Of a stretch of 64,000 nt of DNA, positions 11,103 through 20,542 are shown piece by piece. Origin of the DNA: Thermodesulfovibrionales bacterium. GTDB taxonomy: Bacteria; Nitrospirota; Thermodesulfovibrionia; Thermodesulfovibrionales; SM23-35. The stretch covers positions 1-64,000 of the forward strand of contig JAVHLL010000004.1 in NCBI GenBank assembly GCA_031082155.1, given 5' to 3'. The position numbers and the translations under genes are program-made. The notes beneath the pieces are model-generated. The model was not told the origin of the DNA and ran no database searches. It saw only the letters and a list, made by a program, of their open reading frames with translations. The stretch's first letter is position 1. Every line of letters starts with the position of its first letter.

Positions 11103-11951
11103 TCAGGAGCGAAAAACACCTTCGAATACCTCAACCGCAGGTCCGGTCATATACACACGATTATCACCTGCCCAGTCAAGCATGAGATCTCCTCCAAGCA
11201 GGTGCACAACAATATTTCTTCCTACAAGGCCTTTCAGATGCGCTGCGACCGCAGCAGCCGATGCGCCTGTACCGCATGCCATCGTCTCACCTGATCCGCG
11301 TTCCCATACACGCATCTTCACTGCAGAGGGATCGATGACTTCTATGAACTCGACATTCGTTCTTTTGGGAAACATCTGATGGTGCTCTATCATCGGTCCG
11401 TAATACGACACCGGGAATTCGTCGACATTGTCAATAAAGATGACCGCATGTGGGTTGCCCATAGATATGCACGTAATCCTGAATTCTTTATCCTCTATCT
11501 GCAGAGGATAATCGACAATCCCGCCCGAGGGATGAGGGATGAAGGATGAAGGATGAGCAAGATGAACCGGTATTTTCTCCGCGTCGAATACCGGTTCACC
11601 CATATCAACTTTTACCATATCTCCTGCCTTCTCCGGTCTGATGATACCTGCCAATGTTTCTATATCGAGGATGTCTTTTCGCGAAAGGTTTCTGTCCCAT
11701 ACGTACTTTGCGAGACAGCGGATGCCGTTCCCGCACATCTCGACCTCGCTCCCGTCCACGTTGAAGATCCTCATTCTGAAATCTGCGGCACCGGATTTTT
11801 CGAGCAGGAGAATCTGGTCAGCACCGATACCGAATCTTCGGTCGCACAATCTTTGTGCAAGGGCGGGGATATTTTCGAGACGGACTTCCCTTGAATCAAT
11901 CACGATGAAGTCATTGCCGAGGCCGTGCATCTTTGTGAACGGTATGTTCAT
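11103..11951 (-). CDS. dapF: Diaminopimelate epimerase
   Basis: Cofactor-independent racemase converting LL-DAP to meso-DAP. 282 residues. The catalytic cysteine pair is C73 (MCGNGIRC) and C226 (ACGTGAS). It overlaps lysA by 4 bp. An extra stretch at residues about 133-143 (HPSSFIPHPSG) is encoded by four tandem 7-bp repeats; it lies in a loop before the conserved SMGNPH segment and should not touch the active site. Confidence 0.95.
   Translation of the reverse strand: MNIPFTKMHGLGNDFIVIDSREVRLENIPALAQRLCDRRFGIGADQILLLEKSGAADFRMRIFNVDGSEVEMCGNGIRCLAKYVWDRNLSRKDILDIETLAGIIRPEKAGDMVKVDMGEPVFDAEKIPVHLAHPSSFIPHPSGGIVDYPLQIEDKEFRITCISMGNPHAVIFIDNVDEFPVSYYGPMIEHHQMFPKRTNVEFIEVIDPSAVKMRVWERGSGETMACGTGASAAAVAAHLKGLVGRNIVVHLLGGDLMLDWAGDNRVYMTGPAVEVFEGVFRS
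11529..11556. repeat. Four tandem 7-bp repeats inside dapF
   Basis: Plus-strand GGGATGA, GGGATGA, AGGATGA, AGGATGA in direct succession, 28 bp, inside the dapF reading frame. Four 7-bp units plus flanking bases keep the frame open. Confidence 0.8.
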
Positions 11952-13204
11952 TTCAGGAATTTGGGTATCCTGTTCCAGTTTGTAAGATCACTATATGTTT
12001 CCCGTACCCGTATCAGGGCATGTTCCCTGCCGTTCACCATCACCTCAGCAGCCCTCGGACGGCTGTTGTAGTTTGAACTCATGGAAAAACCATAGGCGCC
12101 GGCACTCATGACAGCAAGATATTCCCCCTGTTCTACTTTCTGGAGTTCTCTCTCCCGTGCGAGAAAATCCCCTGTCTCGCATATCGGGCCGACGACGTCA
12201 CAGAGGACCGTCTTCCTCCTTTTCTTTGCCACAGGAAGTATCTGATGATATGCGTCGTAAAACGAAGGCCTGATCAGGTCGTTCATCCCGGCATCAACGA
12301 TGACAAATTCCTTTTTTTCCCCTGTTTTCAGGTAGAGTACTTTCGTTACAAGAATGCCTGCGTTGCCTACGATCGACCTGCCCGGTTCCATGATCAGTGT
12401 CAACCCTCTTCCCTTCAAAAGAGGGATAAGGCTCTTCGCAAGGTCTTTCGGCACCGGTGGATCTTCGTCCCTGTACGGGATTCCGAGTCCGCCTCCGATG
12501 TCGAGGTATTGTATGCTGATCCCCTGTTCGTTGAGGTCGTCAATCAGGATAAGGACTCTTTTCAGTGCATCAACGAAAGGCGAAATTTTAGTTATCTGGG
12601 ACCCGATATGCTTGTGGACCCCGACAAGAGTGAGGTTTCTGAGCGTGGACGCAAACCTGTAGTACTCAAGGGCCTCTTCGATCGGTATCCCGAATTTATG
12701 TTTCTTCATCCCGGTTGCGATATAAGGGTGTGTTTCAGGATCGATATCAGGGTTAATCCGCAAAGCAACCGGCGCCTTTGTCTTCATCTTCCCCGCAACC
12801 CTGTCAATCTCCCGCAGTTCACGTTCAGACTCCACGTTGAACATAAGGATCTTCGATTTCAGGGCAAACCGTATCTCGTCTTCGGTTTTCCCGACCCCGG
12901 CGTAGACAATCTTTTTCACAGGGACTCCTGACTTAAGGGCAACAAACAGTTCTCCGCCTGAAACGATATCGGCGCCTCCGCCGTTCTTTGCAAATAATCT
13001 GATAACCGCGGGGTTCGGGTTGGCCTTTACCGCAAAACAGATGATGTGGGGATAATCATTGAATGCATCATCATACGCTTTGAAGTGCCTGAACAAGGTG
13101 CGATAACTATAAATATAGAGAGGCGTACCGTATTTTTCAGCGAGCTTTTTTACCGGCACGTCTTCAGCAAATAATTCCTCAGCACGGTACTTGAAAAAAT
13201 GCAT
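11948..13204 (-). CDS. lysA: Diaminopimelate decarboxylase
   Basis: PLP enzyme converting meso-DAP to lysine. 418 residues of alanine-racemase-like fold. PLP-lysine K60 (FAVKANPNP), the glycine loop DIGGGLGIPY, EPGRSIVGNAG and the C-terminal CETGD block are present. It precedes dapF with a 4-bp overlap and is divergent from the aconitase gene. Confidence 0.96.
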   Translation of the reverse strand: MHFFKYRAEELFAEDVPVKKLAEKYGTPLYIYSYRTLFRHFKAYDDAFNDYPHIICFAVKANPNPAVIRLFAKNGGGADIVSGGELFVALKSGVPVKKIVYAGVGKTEDEIRFALKSKILMFNVESERELREIDRVAGKMKTKAPVALRINPDIDPETHPYIATGMKKHKFGIPIEEALEYYRFASTLRNLTLVGVHKHIGSQITKISPFVDALKRVLILIDDLNEQGISIQYLDIGGGLGIPYRDEDPPVPKDLAKSLIPLLKGRGLTLIMEPGRSIVGNAGILVTKVLYLKTGEKKEFVIVDAGMNDLIRPSFYDAYHQILPVAKKRRKTVLCDVVGPICETGDFLARERELQKVEQGEYLAVMSAGAYGFSMSSNYNSRPRAAEVMVNGREHALIRVRETYSDLTNWNRIPKFLK

Positions 13205-13355
13205 CGGCGGTCTCCCTTTTTGTTATTTTTCTCTGAGTGCTGTATTTTAACGGATTATTCCTGTTATCTCAAGATATCCGGGAATTTGTATTTCATGCTT
13301 TCGGGTATGGTAAAGTTTTATAGAGAGCTTTTGAATTCAACCTTCGGAGGTAGCT

Positions 13356-15305
13356 TTGGGAAAAAACATCGTCGAAAAAGTATTCGAGGCACACAGGGCA
13401 TATGGAGATCTGAAACCGGATGCGCCGATCGGGGTCAAAATCGATCAGGTATATACTCAGGACGCAACAGGCACTATGACTTGGCTGCAGTTCGAAGCAA
13501 TCGGCATCGACCGGGTGCAAGTACCGCTCGCAGTCTCGTATGTAGACCACAATATGCTCCAGCAGAATTTTATGAATCCGGACGACCACCTGTTCCTTCA
13601 GACCGTTGCTGCCAGATACGGCGCGTATTTCTCGAGACCGGGGAATGGCATCTGTCATCAGGTCCATCTTGAGCAGTTCGCTGCTCCTGGCAAGATCGTT
13701 CTCGGCACTGACAGCCATACCCCTACGGGTGGCGGCATGGGAATGATCGCGATCGGCGTCGGAGGTCTGGATGCCGCGACAGTCATGGCCGGATCACCCT
13801 TCGAGGTAACTATGCCGAAGGTCGTGAAGATCAATCTGACCGGAAAGCTCCAGCGTCCATGGGTTACGGCTATGGATGTCATCCTTGAAATCCTGAGAAG
13901 GTTGACCGTCAAGGGCGGAGTCGGCAAGATATTCGAATATGGTGGCCCCGGAGTAAAAGACCTGAATGTCCCCGAGAGAGCAACCATTACCAACATGGGG
14001 GCTGAACTCGGAGCTACCACCTCCATATTTCCGAGTGATAAAAAAACAAAAGCCTATCTTGCTGCTGTCGACAGGGAGGCTGCCTGGATGGAACTCAAGG
14101 CTGATAAGGGTGCCAGGTACGCCGAAATTATCCAGGTAGATCTCAGCTTGGTCGAACCGATGATCGCACAACCCCACAGCCCGGATAATGTCGTACCGGT
14201 AAAAAGTCTCTGGGGAATGAAAGTGGATCAGGTCTGTATCGGCAGCTGCACGAATTCTTCCTATCAGGCCATGAAAACTGTGGCGTCGCTGCTAAAGGGC
14301 AATACCGTTGCGCAAGGGGTCAACCTTCTGATAAACCCAGGCTCGAAGCAGGTATATGAGATGATCGCAAAAGAGGGGCTCACCACCGATATGCTTTCTG
14401 CCGGGGCAAGAATGCTTGAATCATCATGTGGCCCGTGCATCGGTATGGGAGGGGCGCCGGGCAGCGGTCAGGTTTCCATACGCTCATACAACAGAAATTT
14501 CAAGGGCAGAAGCGGCACAAAGGACGCCTCTGTCTATCTCGCAAGCCCGGTATCCTGTGCGGTATTCGCGATAAAAGGAGAGATTGTCGATCCCCGCGAA
14601 ACAGGATTGCACATCAGCAATTTTAAAGAACCAAAAAAGTACCTTATAAACAGGAATTTCATTATTCCCCCGAAAACCGACACCTCCGAGGTGTCGGTTT
14701 TCAAGGGACCGAATATCAGGGAAATATCCGTAAAAGACCCCTTAAAGGACGCAATCGAAGCAGAAGTGCTCTTAACGCTCGGAGACAATATCACGACTGA
14801 CGATATCATGCCTGCCGGTTCCGCCGTGCTTCCCTATCGTTCGAATATCCCTGCAATCTCAGAATTTGTTTTCAGTAACATTGACAGCACATTCAGCAAA
14901 CGGGCCCGGGAGGCAAAATCAGCAGGGGGAGGAATTCTTATCGGAGGCGAAAACTACGGCCAGGGTTCATCCAGGGAACACGCAGCAATCGCACCGATGT
15001 TCCTCGGGATACAGGCAGTTATTGCAAAGTCCTTTGCACGGATTCACAGGTCGAACCTAATCAACTTTGGCATTTTGCCTCTTCTCTTCAGGAATGCAGA
15101 GGATGCTGAAAAAATTGAGCAGGGTAACAGGTTGGTCATGAAAGACCTAAAGAACACAGTGACCGGGAGTCAGTCCTACCACATTTACAACATGACCAAA
15201 GACTACACCTTTGAAGTCTATTCACAGCTGAATGAACGGGAAAAGGAGCTTATCATCTCCGGGGGCCTGCTGCCGAACACAAAAAAACATTTCCGGAACA
15301 TTTGA
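13356..15305 (+). CDS. Aconitate hydratase (short mitochondrial-type aconitase)
   Basis: [4Fe-4S] enzyme isomerising citrate and isocitrate. 649 residues, shorter than AcnA (about 890) and like the compact single-chain aconitases. Cluster cysteines are C298 (GSCTNSS), C358 and C361 (SSCGPCIGMGG); the swivel domain starts near residue 450. The start is TTG at 13356, supported by GGAGG at 13346-13350. A perfect 31-bp palindrome encodes the linker at about residues 439-449. Separately transcribed from the divergent lysA. Confidence 0.93.
   Translation: MGKNIVEKVFEAHRAYGDLKPDAPIGVKIDQVYTQDATGTMTWLQFEAIGIDRVQVPLAVSYVDHNMLQQNFMNPDDHLFLQTVAARYGAYFSRPGNGICHQVHLEQFAAPGKIVLGTDSHTPTGGGMGMIAIGVGGLDAATVMAGSPFEVTMPKVVKINLTGKLQRPWVTAMDVILEILRRLTVKGGVGKIFEYGGPGVKDLNVPERATITNMGAELGATTSIFPSDKKTKAYLAAVDREAAWMELKADKGARYAEIIQVDLSLVEPMIAQPHSPDNVVPVKSLWGMKVDQVCIGSCTNSSYQAMKTVASLLKGNTVAQGVNLLINPGSKQVYEMIAKEGLTTDMLSAGARMLESSCGPCIGMGGAPGSGQVSIRSYNRNFKGRSGTKDASVYLASPVSCAVFAIKGEIVDPRETGLHISNFKEPKKYLINRNFIIPPKTDTSEVSVFKGPNIREISVKDPLKDAIEAEVLLTLGDNITTDDIMPAGSAVLPYRSNIPAISEFVFSNIDSTFSKRAREAKSAGGGILIGGENYGQGSSREHAAIAPMFLGIQAVIAKSFARIHRSNLINFGILPLLFRNAEDAEKIEQGNRLVMKDLKNTVTGSQSYHIYNMTKDYTFEVYSQLNEREKELIISGGLLPNTKKHFRNI
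14672..14702. repeat. Perfect 31-bp palindrome inside the aconitase gene
   Basis: Two 15-bp arms (GAAAACCGACACCTC and its exact complement) flank one C. It encodes KTDTSEVSVF, and because of the symmetry the opposite strand encodes the same peptide. It falls at the linker before the swivel domain. Confidence 0.9.
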
Positions 15306-15331
15306 CAAGAAAACCTTTCAAAGGTTAAATT
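15302..15331 (+). promoter_or_regulatory. Probable promoter of the tRNA-Lys/tRNA-Glu unit
   Basis: TTGACA (15302-15307) overlaps the aconitase stop codon. With an 18-bp spacer it is followed by TAAATT (15326-15331), placing a start a few bases before tRNA-Lys. Confidence 0.5.
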
Positions 15332-15344
15332 AAGTATTACCTTC

Positions 15345-15420
15345 GGGCCGCTAGCTCAGTTGGTAGAGCAACGCCCTTTTAAGGCGTGGGTCGTTGGTTC
15401 GAATCCAACGCGGCTCACCA
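15345..15420 (+). tRNA. tRNA-Lys (UUU)
   Basis: Seven-bp acceptor GGGCCGC / GCGGCTC, D-arm TAGCTCAGTTGGTAGAGCA, anticodon stem ACGCC/GGCGT with loop CTTTTAA (anticodon TTT), T-loop GTTCGAATC and encoded CCA at 15418-15420. Confidence 0.97.
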
Positions 15421-15425
15421 TTTGC

Positions 15426-15503
15426 GTCCCTATCGTCTAGCCTGGCCTAGGACATCGCCCTTTCAAGGCGGTAACACGGGTTCAAATCCCGTTGGGGACG
15501 CCA
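15426..15503 (+). tRNA. tRNA-Glu (UUC)
   Basis: Acceptor GTCCCTA / TGGGGAC, anticodon loop CTTTCAA (anticodon TTC), T-loop GTTCAAATC, discriminator G and encoded CCA at 15501-15503. Five bases after tRNA-Lys, so probably co-transcribed. Confidence 0.96.
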
Positions 15504-15556
15504 TTTTTCTCTCTTTGTTGACATCATTCCCTTCCTTTGATAACGTATCTGCGGTT

Positions 15557-16513
15557 ATGAAGAAACTGTTGCTGTCAGTCATTGCCATTCTTATATTCCC
15601 GCTTATAGCTTCTGCATTTGATGGCCCTTTGCAGAGCAGGAATCAGTTTCCTCTTTTTGGTGTGGTGAATACACCGTATCTGGAAAAAGCAGGTATCGAA
15701 AATTCTTTCAGCGCAGTGATTTCATATTCAAGTGTCTATCTTGTGGATAATTCAGCAAAGTGGGGGATGGGGCTTGATATGGAGATAACCGAACTCAATC
15801 TCCGGGCGAAAAAGAACCTGAATGATTTCATGGAAATCGGGATTGAGTTGCCGATACTCGGGTTCAGTTCCGGTTTCATGGACGGCTTTCTCAACCGCTA
15901 TCATGATGTATTCGGTTTTCCTGATTACGGGAGAAGCAGGAGGCCTGAGAATGAATTCCTTTACGAGGTGCGGAGGGACAATACCCTGATCGTAAAGGGA
16001 AAGAACGGACGGATACAAATCGGAGACATCCGGCTTACATTGAAAAAACCCGTTCTGAAATCCGATCCGGCTGTCAGCGTCCAGGCGTCAATAGAGTTTC
16101 CTTCAGGTGATGCGAAGGCCGGATTCGGAAACGGCAGTCTTGATACAGGTCTTTCTGTCATGATGGAAAAGAATCTCGGTGATAAACTGAGTGCATACCT
16201 GAATTTCGGCATAGTATTTCCGGGCGATCTGAGAGGATATGAAAGGGTAACCCTCAGGGACTACCTCTATGGGGGAGCAGCAGTGGAGGTGGCTTTCTGG
16301 AAAGATATCAGCCTCTTAGGACAAATATTTATTCAGGGCTCCCCGTTACCCGAAACAGACATCCCTTCAATGGACGGGACTGCGGTGCTCCTCTCTTTGG
16401 GGGGAAGGTATTCTTCAGGGAAGAACACCTTAGAATTATCGCTTACAGAGGACCCCAATACCTCCGGAGCGCCTGATTTCACCATGAATTTTTCTTTCAG
16501 GAGATTGTTCTGA
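15557..16513 (+). CDS. DUF3187 family outer-membrane-like protein
   Basis: 318 residues. A classic signal peptide (MKKLLLSVIAILIFPLIASA) is followed by a beta-rich chain with alternating hydrophobic strands ending in FSFRRLF, a terminal-Phe pattern like outer-membrane barrels. The segment GPLQSRNQFPLF and the GDIRLTLKKP, ASIEFPSGDAK blocks fit DUF3187. The frame runs upstream through the tRNAs, but the signal peptide fixes the start at 15557. Function unknown; localisation inferred. Confidence 0.8.
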   Translation: MKKLLLSVIAILIFPLIASAFDGPLQSRNQFPLFGVVNTPYLEKAGIENSFSAVISYSSVYLVDNSAKWGMGLDMEITELNLRAKKNLNDFMEIGIELPILGFSSGFMDGFLNRYHDVFGFPDYGRSRRPENEFLYEVRRDNTLIVKGKNGRIQIGDIRLTLKKPVLKSDPAVSVQASIEFPSGDAKAGFGNGSLDTGLSVMMEKNLGDKLSAYLNFGIVFPGDLRGYERVTLRDYLYGGAAVEVAFWKDISLLGQIFIQGSPLPETDIPSMDGTAVLLSLGGRYSSGKNTLELSLTEDPNTSGAPDFTMNFSFRRLF

Positions 16514-16516
16514 ACC

Positions 16517-16546
16517 TTGTAAGCATCTTATTCTGTAGGCTATTAT
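16517..16546 (+). promoter_or_regulatory. Promoter of the dCMP deaminase gene
   Basis: TTGTAA (16517-16522), 18-bp spacer, TATTAT (16541-16546). The ATG follows after 7 nt with no Shine-Dalgarno, predicting a leaderless mRNA. Confidence 0.55.
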
Positions 16547-16553
16547 ACATATC

Positions 16554-17027
16554 ATGAAAAAATCAAAAAAACTGAGACCTGAATGGGACGAATATTTTAT
16601 AGGTATTGCAAAAGCTGTTTCGACCAGAGCCACCTGCTTGCGGAGGAAGTATGGGTCGGTGATCACCAAGGACAATATTATCGTCACCACCGGTTACAAC
16701 GGCGCTCCCCGGGGTATGAAAGACTGCCTTGATGCAGGCAAATGCACCCGGAAAGAACTCCAGATTCCTCACGGCGAGAGATATGAACTCTGTCACAGTG
16801 TACATGCCGAGGCCAATGCAATAATCCGTGCTTCTGTTGATGAACTGAGGGACGCCACGATCTATATTTCCGGTACCGATGAAAAGGGCCGCGAGTGCGA
16901 CTCCGAGCCCTGTATGATGTGCAAACGGATGATTCTGAACTCACAGATAATAAAAGTCGTTTACTCTGACGGGAACGGCGGATTCTCAGTCGTGAACCCG
17001 AAGAAGTGGCTCAAGAAAAGAGTGTAG
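16554..17027 (+). CDS. Deoxycytidylate (dCMP) deaminase family protein
   Basis: Zinc-dependent deaminase expected to turn dCMP into dUMP for thymidylate synthesis. 157 residues with the zinc/catalytic motif HAEANAI (H84, E86) and PCMMC (C120, C123), plus the upstream GYNGAPRGM substrate segment typical of dCMP deaminases and ComE-type proteins. Standalone gene. Confidence 0.9.
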   Translation: MKKSKKLRPEWDEYFIGIAKAVSTRATCLRRKYGSVITKDNIIVTTGYNGAPRGMKDCLDAGKCTRKELQIPHGERYELCHSVHAEANAIIRASVDELRDATIYISGTDEKGRECDSEPCMMCKRMILNSQIIKVVYSDGNGGFSVVNPKKWLKKRV

Positions 17028-17110
17028 CCCTTTAAATTCATAGATTCTCTTTATTCCGAGAACCCGTCGTCCATAAATCGTTTCGCTGATCTATGGTATT
17101 ATTAAATCTT

Positions 17111-17854
17111 ATGGAAAAAAGACTCCAGAAGATACTCTCCGAAATGGGGATAGCTTCGAGAAGAAAATCCGAAGAGCTGATCCTTGAGGGTCGGGTGACT
17201 GTCAACGGTCAGGTGGCCATGCTCGGCACCAAGGCGGACGCGGCAAAAGATCACATAAAGCTGAACGGAAAGCTTCTGATCAGGCCGGAACCGAAAGTGT
17301 ATCTCATGTTCCATAAACCAAGAGGTGTTGTTACGACCCTCAGTGACCCTGAAGGAAGGCCCACGGTCAAAGATTTCCTCAAGAAGGTAAAATACAGAGT
17401 TTTCCCTGTCGGACGGCTCGATTATGATTCTGAAGGGTTGCTGCTCCTGACCAATGATGGAGATTTCGCACAATCATTGCTCCACCCTTCGAAAAAGATA
17501 TTCAAGACATATCTTGTAAAGGCAAAAGGAGAACCGGACGAGGCGAAGATCCAGAAACTGAGGGAAGGGATTAAACTCATGGAAGGAGTAACCGCTCCTG
17601 CGAAAATAAAGAAACTGCGGAAGACTGAAAATAATACATGGTTCGAGATGACCATACATGAAGGCAAAAAGCGACAGATCAGAAGGATGTTCAAGGAGAT
17701 CAACCATCCCGTTCTGAAATTGACGAGAACAAAGTTTGGCGGTCTATCGCTCGGCGACCTGAAATCCGGAGGATACCGGTTCCTGACAGCCGAAGAAATA
17801 GAGAAATTAAAAAGAGAATTTGCAGCTGATCGGAGGACAGATGGTTCGCGATAA
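17111..17854 (+). CDS. rRNA pseudouridine synthase, RluB/RsuA family
   Basis: Modifies uridines in rRNA (RluB acts on 23S rRNA). 247 residues from this ATG: an N-terminal S4 RNA-binding domain ([21 protein letters not shown]) and a catalytic domain with [17 protein letters not shown] (catalytic D104). An ATG 18 bp upstream is possible, but the S4 domain normally starts at the one chosen. It overlaps aspS by 14 bp. RluB is favoured over RsuA or RluE by length; the target site is inference. Confidence 0.85.
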   Translation: MEKRLQKILSEMGIASRRKSEELILEGRVTVNGQVAMLGTKADAAKDHIKLNGKLLIRPEPKVYLMFHKPRGVVTTLSDPEGRPTVKDFLKKVKYRVFPVGRLDYDSEGLLLLTNDGDFAQSLLHPSKKIFKTYLVKAKGEPDEAKIQKLREGIKLMEGVTAPAKIKKLRKTENNTWFEMTIHEGKKRQIRRMFKEINHPVLKLTRTKFGGLSLGDLKSGGYRFLTAEEIEKLKREFAADRRTDGSR

Positions 17855-19634
17855 AGGGTGTGGTGAAATACTGGAATCTGAGATCGGCAAAGACCTCAGT
17901 CTCTGCGGCTGGGTATTCAGACGGAGAGACCACGGCGGCCTCATCTTTATAGACCTGAGGGACAGGAGCGGAGTGCTCCAGATCGTATTCAGCCCCGACG
18001 TCTCCGGGGCGGCACATGAACATGCACATGACCTGCGGAGTGAGTATGTGATCTCCGTGTCGGGAGAGATCAGGAAACGGCCTCAGGGGACAGAAAACCC
18101 CGCCATGGCCACCGGCATGGTCGAGATGTATGTAAAGAGACTTGATGTTTTGAATGAATCAGCTCCCTTGCCGTTCATGGTCGAGGATGCCGCCGATGCT
18201 TCGGAGCCGCTCAGGCTTAAACACCGGTATCTTGACCTGAGAAGGCCGGAGATGCAGCAGAATATCATCACGCGGCACCGGACAACCAAGCTTATAAGGG
18301 ATTATCTCGACGAGAAAGGATTTCTGGAGATCGAAACCCCCATGCTCACAAAATCTACCCCTGAAGGTGCGCGGGATTATCTCGTTCCAAGCCGTCTGAA
18401 CCCCGGACATTTCTATGCCCTGCCGCAGTCGCCCCAGATCTTCAAGCAGATATTAATGGTAGCCGGCCTCGAAAAATACTTCCAGGTCGTGAAGTGTTTC
18501 AGGGACGAAGACCTGCGTGCAGACAGGCAGCCTGAGTTCACCCAGGTCGATATGGAGATGTCGTTCGCCGATACGGCTGATGTAATCAATATAGTTGAAG
18601 GCATGATGCAAAAGCTCTTCAGGGAGATTCTCGGCGTAGACCTTGCCCTGCCTTTTCCTACTCTGGGCTTCCATGAGTCTATGGAAAGGTTCGGGAATGA
18701 CAAACCCGACCTCCGGTTTGGCCTTGAACTGAAAGAAATGGCTGACCTGGCAGAAAAAGGCACGTTCAAAGTCTTTCTCGATGCAAGAAAGTCTGGAGGA
18801 AGAGTCAAGGCGATTAATGGCAAGGGGATGGCCGGTCTTTCGAGAAAAGAGATCGAGATGCTGACCGAAGAGGCAATCTCATTCGGTGCAAAAGGCCTTG
18901 CATGGATCAAAGTGAAAAACGGATTTGAGTCCCCGATCGCGAAATTCTTTCCTGAAGAAATCCTGCGGCAGATGGCACAGCGTCTTGAAGCAGAAGAAGG
19001 CGATTTGATGCTCTTTGTTGCGGACAGTGAAAAAGTCGTTCACGATGTGCTGAGCAGAATGAGGCTGGAATTCGGTAGAAAATTAAATCTTATACAGCCC
19101 GGATATAAGTTCGCATGGATAACCGGCTTTCCGCTTTTGGAGTGGAATGACGAAGAAGGCCGGTTTGAGGCGATGCATCACCCGTTCACCTCGCCTGCCG
19201 ATGAAAACATCGAAACGCTTTCCTCATTGAATATCTCCGACCTCCAGACGCCGGCCTCCGACCTTTCCCGTATCAGGGCAAAAGCCTATGATATCGTGCT
19301 AAATGGTTACGAGATCGGAGGCGGGAGCATCCGTATACACCAGCGTGACGTCCAGAAAAAGATGTTCGAAATCCTCCGGATATCAGAGGAAGAGGCACAG
19401 ACGAAATTCGGGTTCCTTCTCGATGCGCTCGAATACGGCGCGCCTCCCCACGGCGGCATTGCGCTCGGTCTCGACAGGCTGGTAATGATTATGGTCGGTG
19501 CATCCTCCATTAGAGAGGTGATCGCGTTCCCGAAAACCCAAAAGGCTTATTGCCTTATGAGCGGCAGCCCGTCGCCGGTTGAACAGAAACAGTTGCGGGA
19601 ACTCTCCATCAAACTGAATCTGCCGGAAGTATAA
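17841..19634 (+). CDS. aspS: Aspartyl-tRNA synthetase
   Basis: Class II synthetase charging tRNA-Asp. 597 residues, bacterial type: N-terminal OB-fold anticodon-binding domain (about 1-110), motif 2 region [18 protein letters not shown], a GAD insertion domain (about 285-400) and motif 3 [11 protein letters not shown]. The frame extends 21 bp upstream, but ATG 17841 has a strong CGGAGG at the right spacing. Whether it also charges tRNA-Asn cannot be told from sequence alone. Confidence 0.96.
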   Translation: MVRDKGCGEILESEIGKDLSLCGWVFRRRDHGGLIFIDLRDRSGVLQIVFSPDVSGAAHEHAHDLRSEYVISVSGEIRKRPQGTENPAMATGMVEMYVKRLDVLNESAPLPFMVEDAADASEPLRLKHRYLDLRRPEMQQNIITRHRTTKLIRDYLDEKGFLEIETPMLTKSTPEGARDYLVPSRLNPGHFYALPQSPQIFKQILMVAGLEKYFQVVKCFRDEDLRADRQPEFTQVDMEMSFADTADVINIVEGMMQKLFREILGVDLALPFPTLGFHESMERFGNDKPDLRFGLELKEMADLAEKGTFKVFLDARKSGGRVKAINGKGMAGLSRKEIEMLTEEAISFGAKGLAWIKVKNGFESPIAKFFPEEILRQMAQRLEAEEGDLMLFVADSEKVVHDVLSRMRLEFGRKLNLIQPGYKFAWITGFPLLEWNDEEGRFEAMHHPFTSPADENIETLSSLNISDLQTPASDLSRIRAKAYDIVLNGYEIGGGSIRIHQRDVQKKMFEILRISEEEAQTKFGFLLDALEYGAPPHGGIALGLDRLVMIMVGASSIREVIAFPKTQKAYCLMSGSPSPVEQKQLRELSIKLNLPEV

Positions 19635-19669
19635 CTAAATGGGTTTATTCCGGGCCCTGATTATTGCCA

Positions 19670-20512
19670 TTACAAATTTCCCGCATTAAAAGTATCCCCC
19701 CCGTTTAAATCACCTGAGCTGAATCCTTTATAAAACCATCGCTTCCTCTGCTCAGAAGTGCCATGGGTAAAACTATCCGGCACAACGTATCCTTGAATGC
19801 TTTTTTGAATGCGGTCATCACCGACTGCGCTGGCCGCATTTAATGCTTCGTCAATATCTCCCTCTTCAAGTAAATTCATTCTCTGAACATAATGAGCCCA
19901 CACCCCGGCAAAATAGTCTGCTTGTAATTCAAGACGAATGAGATATTTATTAAACTCTTTCTCGCCGAGTCTTGAACGGAGAGACATCACCTTCTCATTG
20001 ATCCCGAGAAGTGTTTGCACATGGTGTCCCACTTCGTGAGCAACCACATACGCCATAGCAAAATCACCCGGCGCCTGAAATCTTTGCTGCAGCTCGTCAT
20101 AAAAACTCAAATCAATATACAGCTTATAATCACCGGGGCAATAAAACGGACCGGTAGCTGCACCGGAAAATCCACACGCAGATTGAACACTCCCGGAATA
20201 AAGAACCAGTTTCGGATATTTATACTCCAATCCTTCCTTACGGAATAACTCCGTCCATACCTCTTCAGTTTCTGCAAGCACCACAGATACAAATTGTGCA
20301 AGTTCATTTTCCTCTGCTGTTCCGGTATAGGATGAAGTGGTCTGTGAATCGTTCAGCTGCGCATTGTTCAAAAGTTGTGTTGGATCACCGCCTAACAGAT
20401 AAATTGCAAGTGCGAGAATTACTGTTCCGATTCCGCCACCCACCATAACTTTCCCAGAACGACCACGGTGGTCTTCAACGTTTGAACTTTGTCTTCTCCC
20501 TTTCCAGAGCAT
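19670..20512 (-). CDS. Neutral zinc metallopeptidase, YpfJ family
   Basis: 280 residues. A transmembrane helix at about 23-41 anchors a periplasmic domain with the zinc motif HEVGHH (H159, E160, H163) and a downstream ELQADYFAG (E196) that supplies the third ligand. This is the putative-neutral-zinc-metallopeptidase (YpfJ) family; substrates are unknown. Convergent with aspS. No partner gene suggests a specific role. Confidence 0.85.
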   Translation of the reverse strand: MLWKGRRQSSNVEDHRGRSGKVMVGGGIGTVILALAIYLLGGDPTQLLNNAQLNDSQTTSSYTGTAEENELAQFVSVVLAETEEVWTELFRKEGLEYKYPKLVLYSGSVQSACGFSGAATGPFYCPGDYKLYIDLSFYDELQQRFQAPGDFAMAYVVAHEVGHHVQTLLGINEKVMSLRSRLGEKEFNKYLIRLELQADYFAGVWAHYVQRMNLLEEGDIDEALNAASAVGDDRIQKSIQGYVVPDSFTHGTSEQRKRWFYKGFSSGDLNGGDTFNAGNL

Positions 20513-20542
20513 AGTATTCTCCTGATTGGTTAATTAAATCGA

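Noticed and set aside
10887-13355. Lysine riboswitch before dapA or lysA
   Set aside because: The gaps lack the long multi-stem L-box layout and its conserved blocks; only a short dyad is seen.
14534-14809. Minus-strand open frame in the aconitase gene with the same KTDTSEVSVF peptide
   Set aside because: The shared peptide is a trivial effect of the palindrome; the plus-strand aconitase is the gene.
15386-15556. Upstream extension of the DUF3187 gene through both tRNAs
   Set aside because: It would translate tRNA-Lys and tRNA-Glu; a clean signal peptide begins at 15557.
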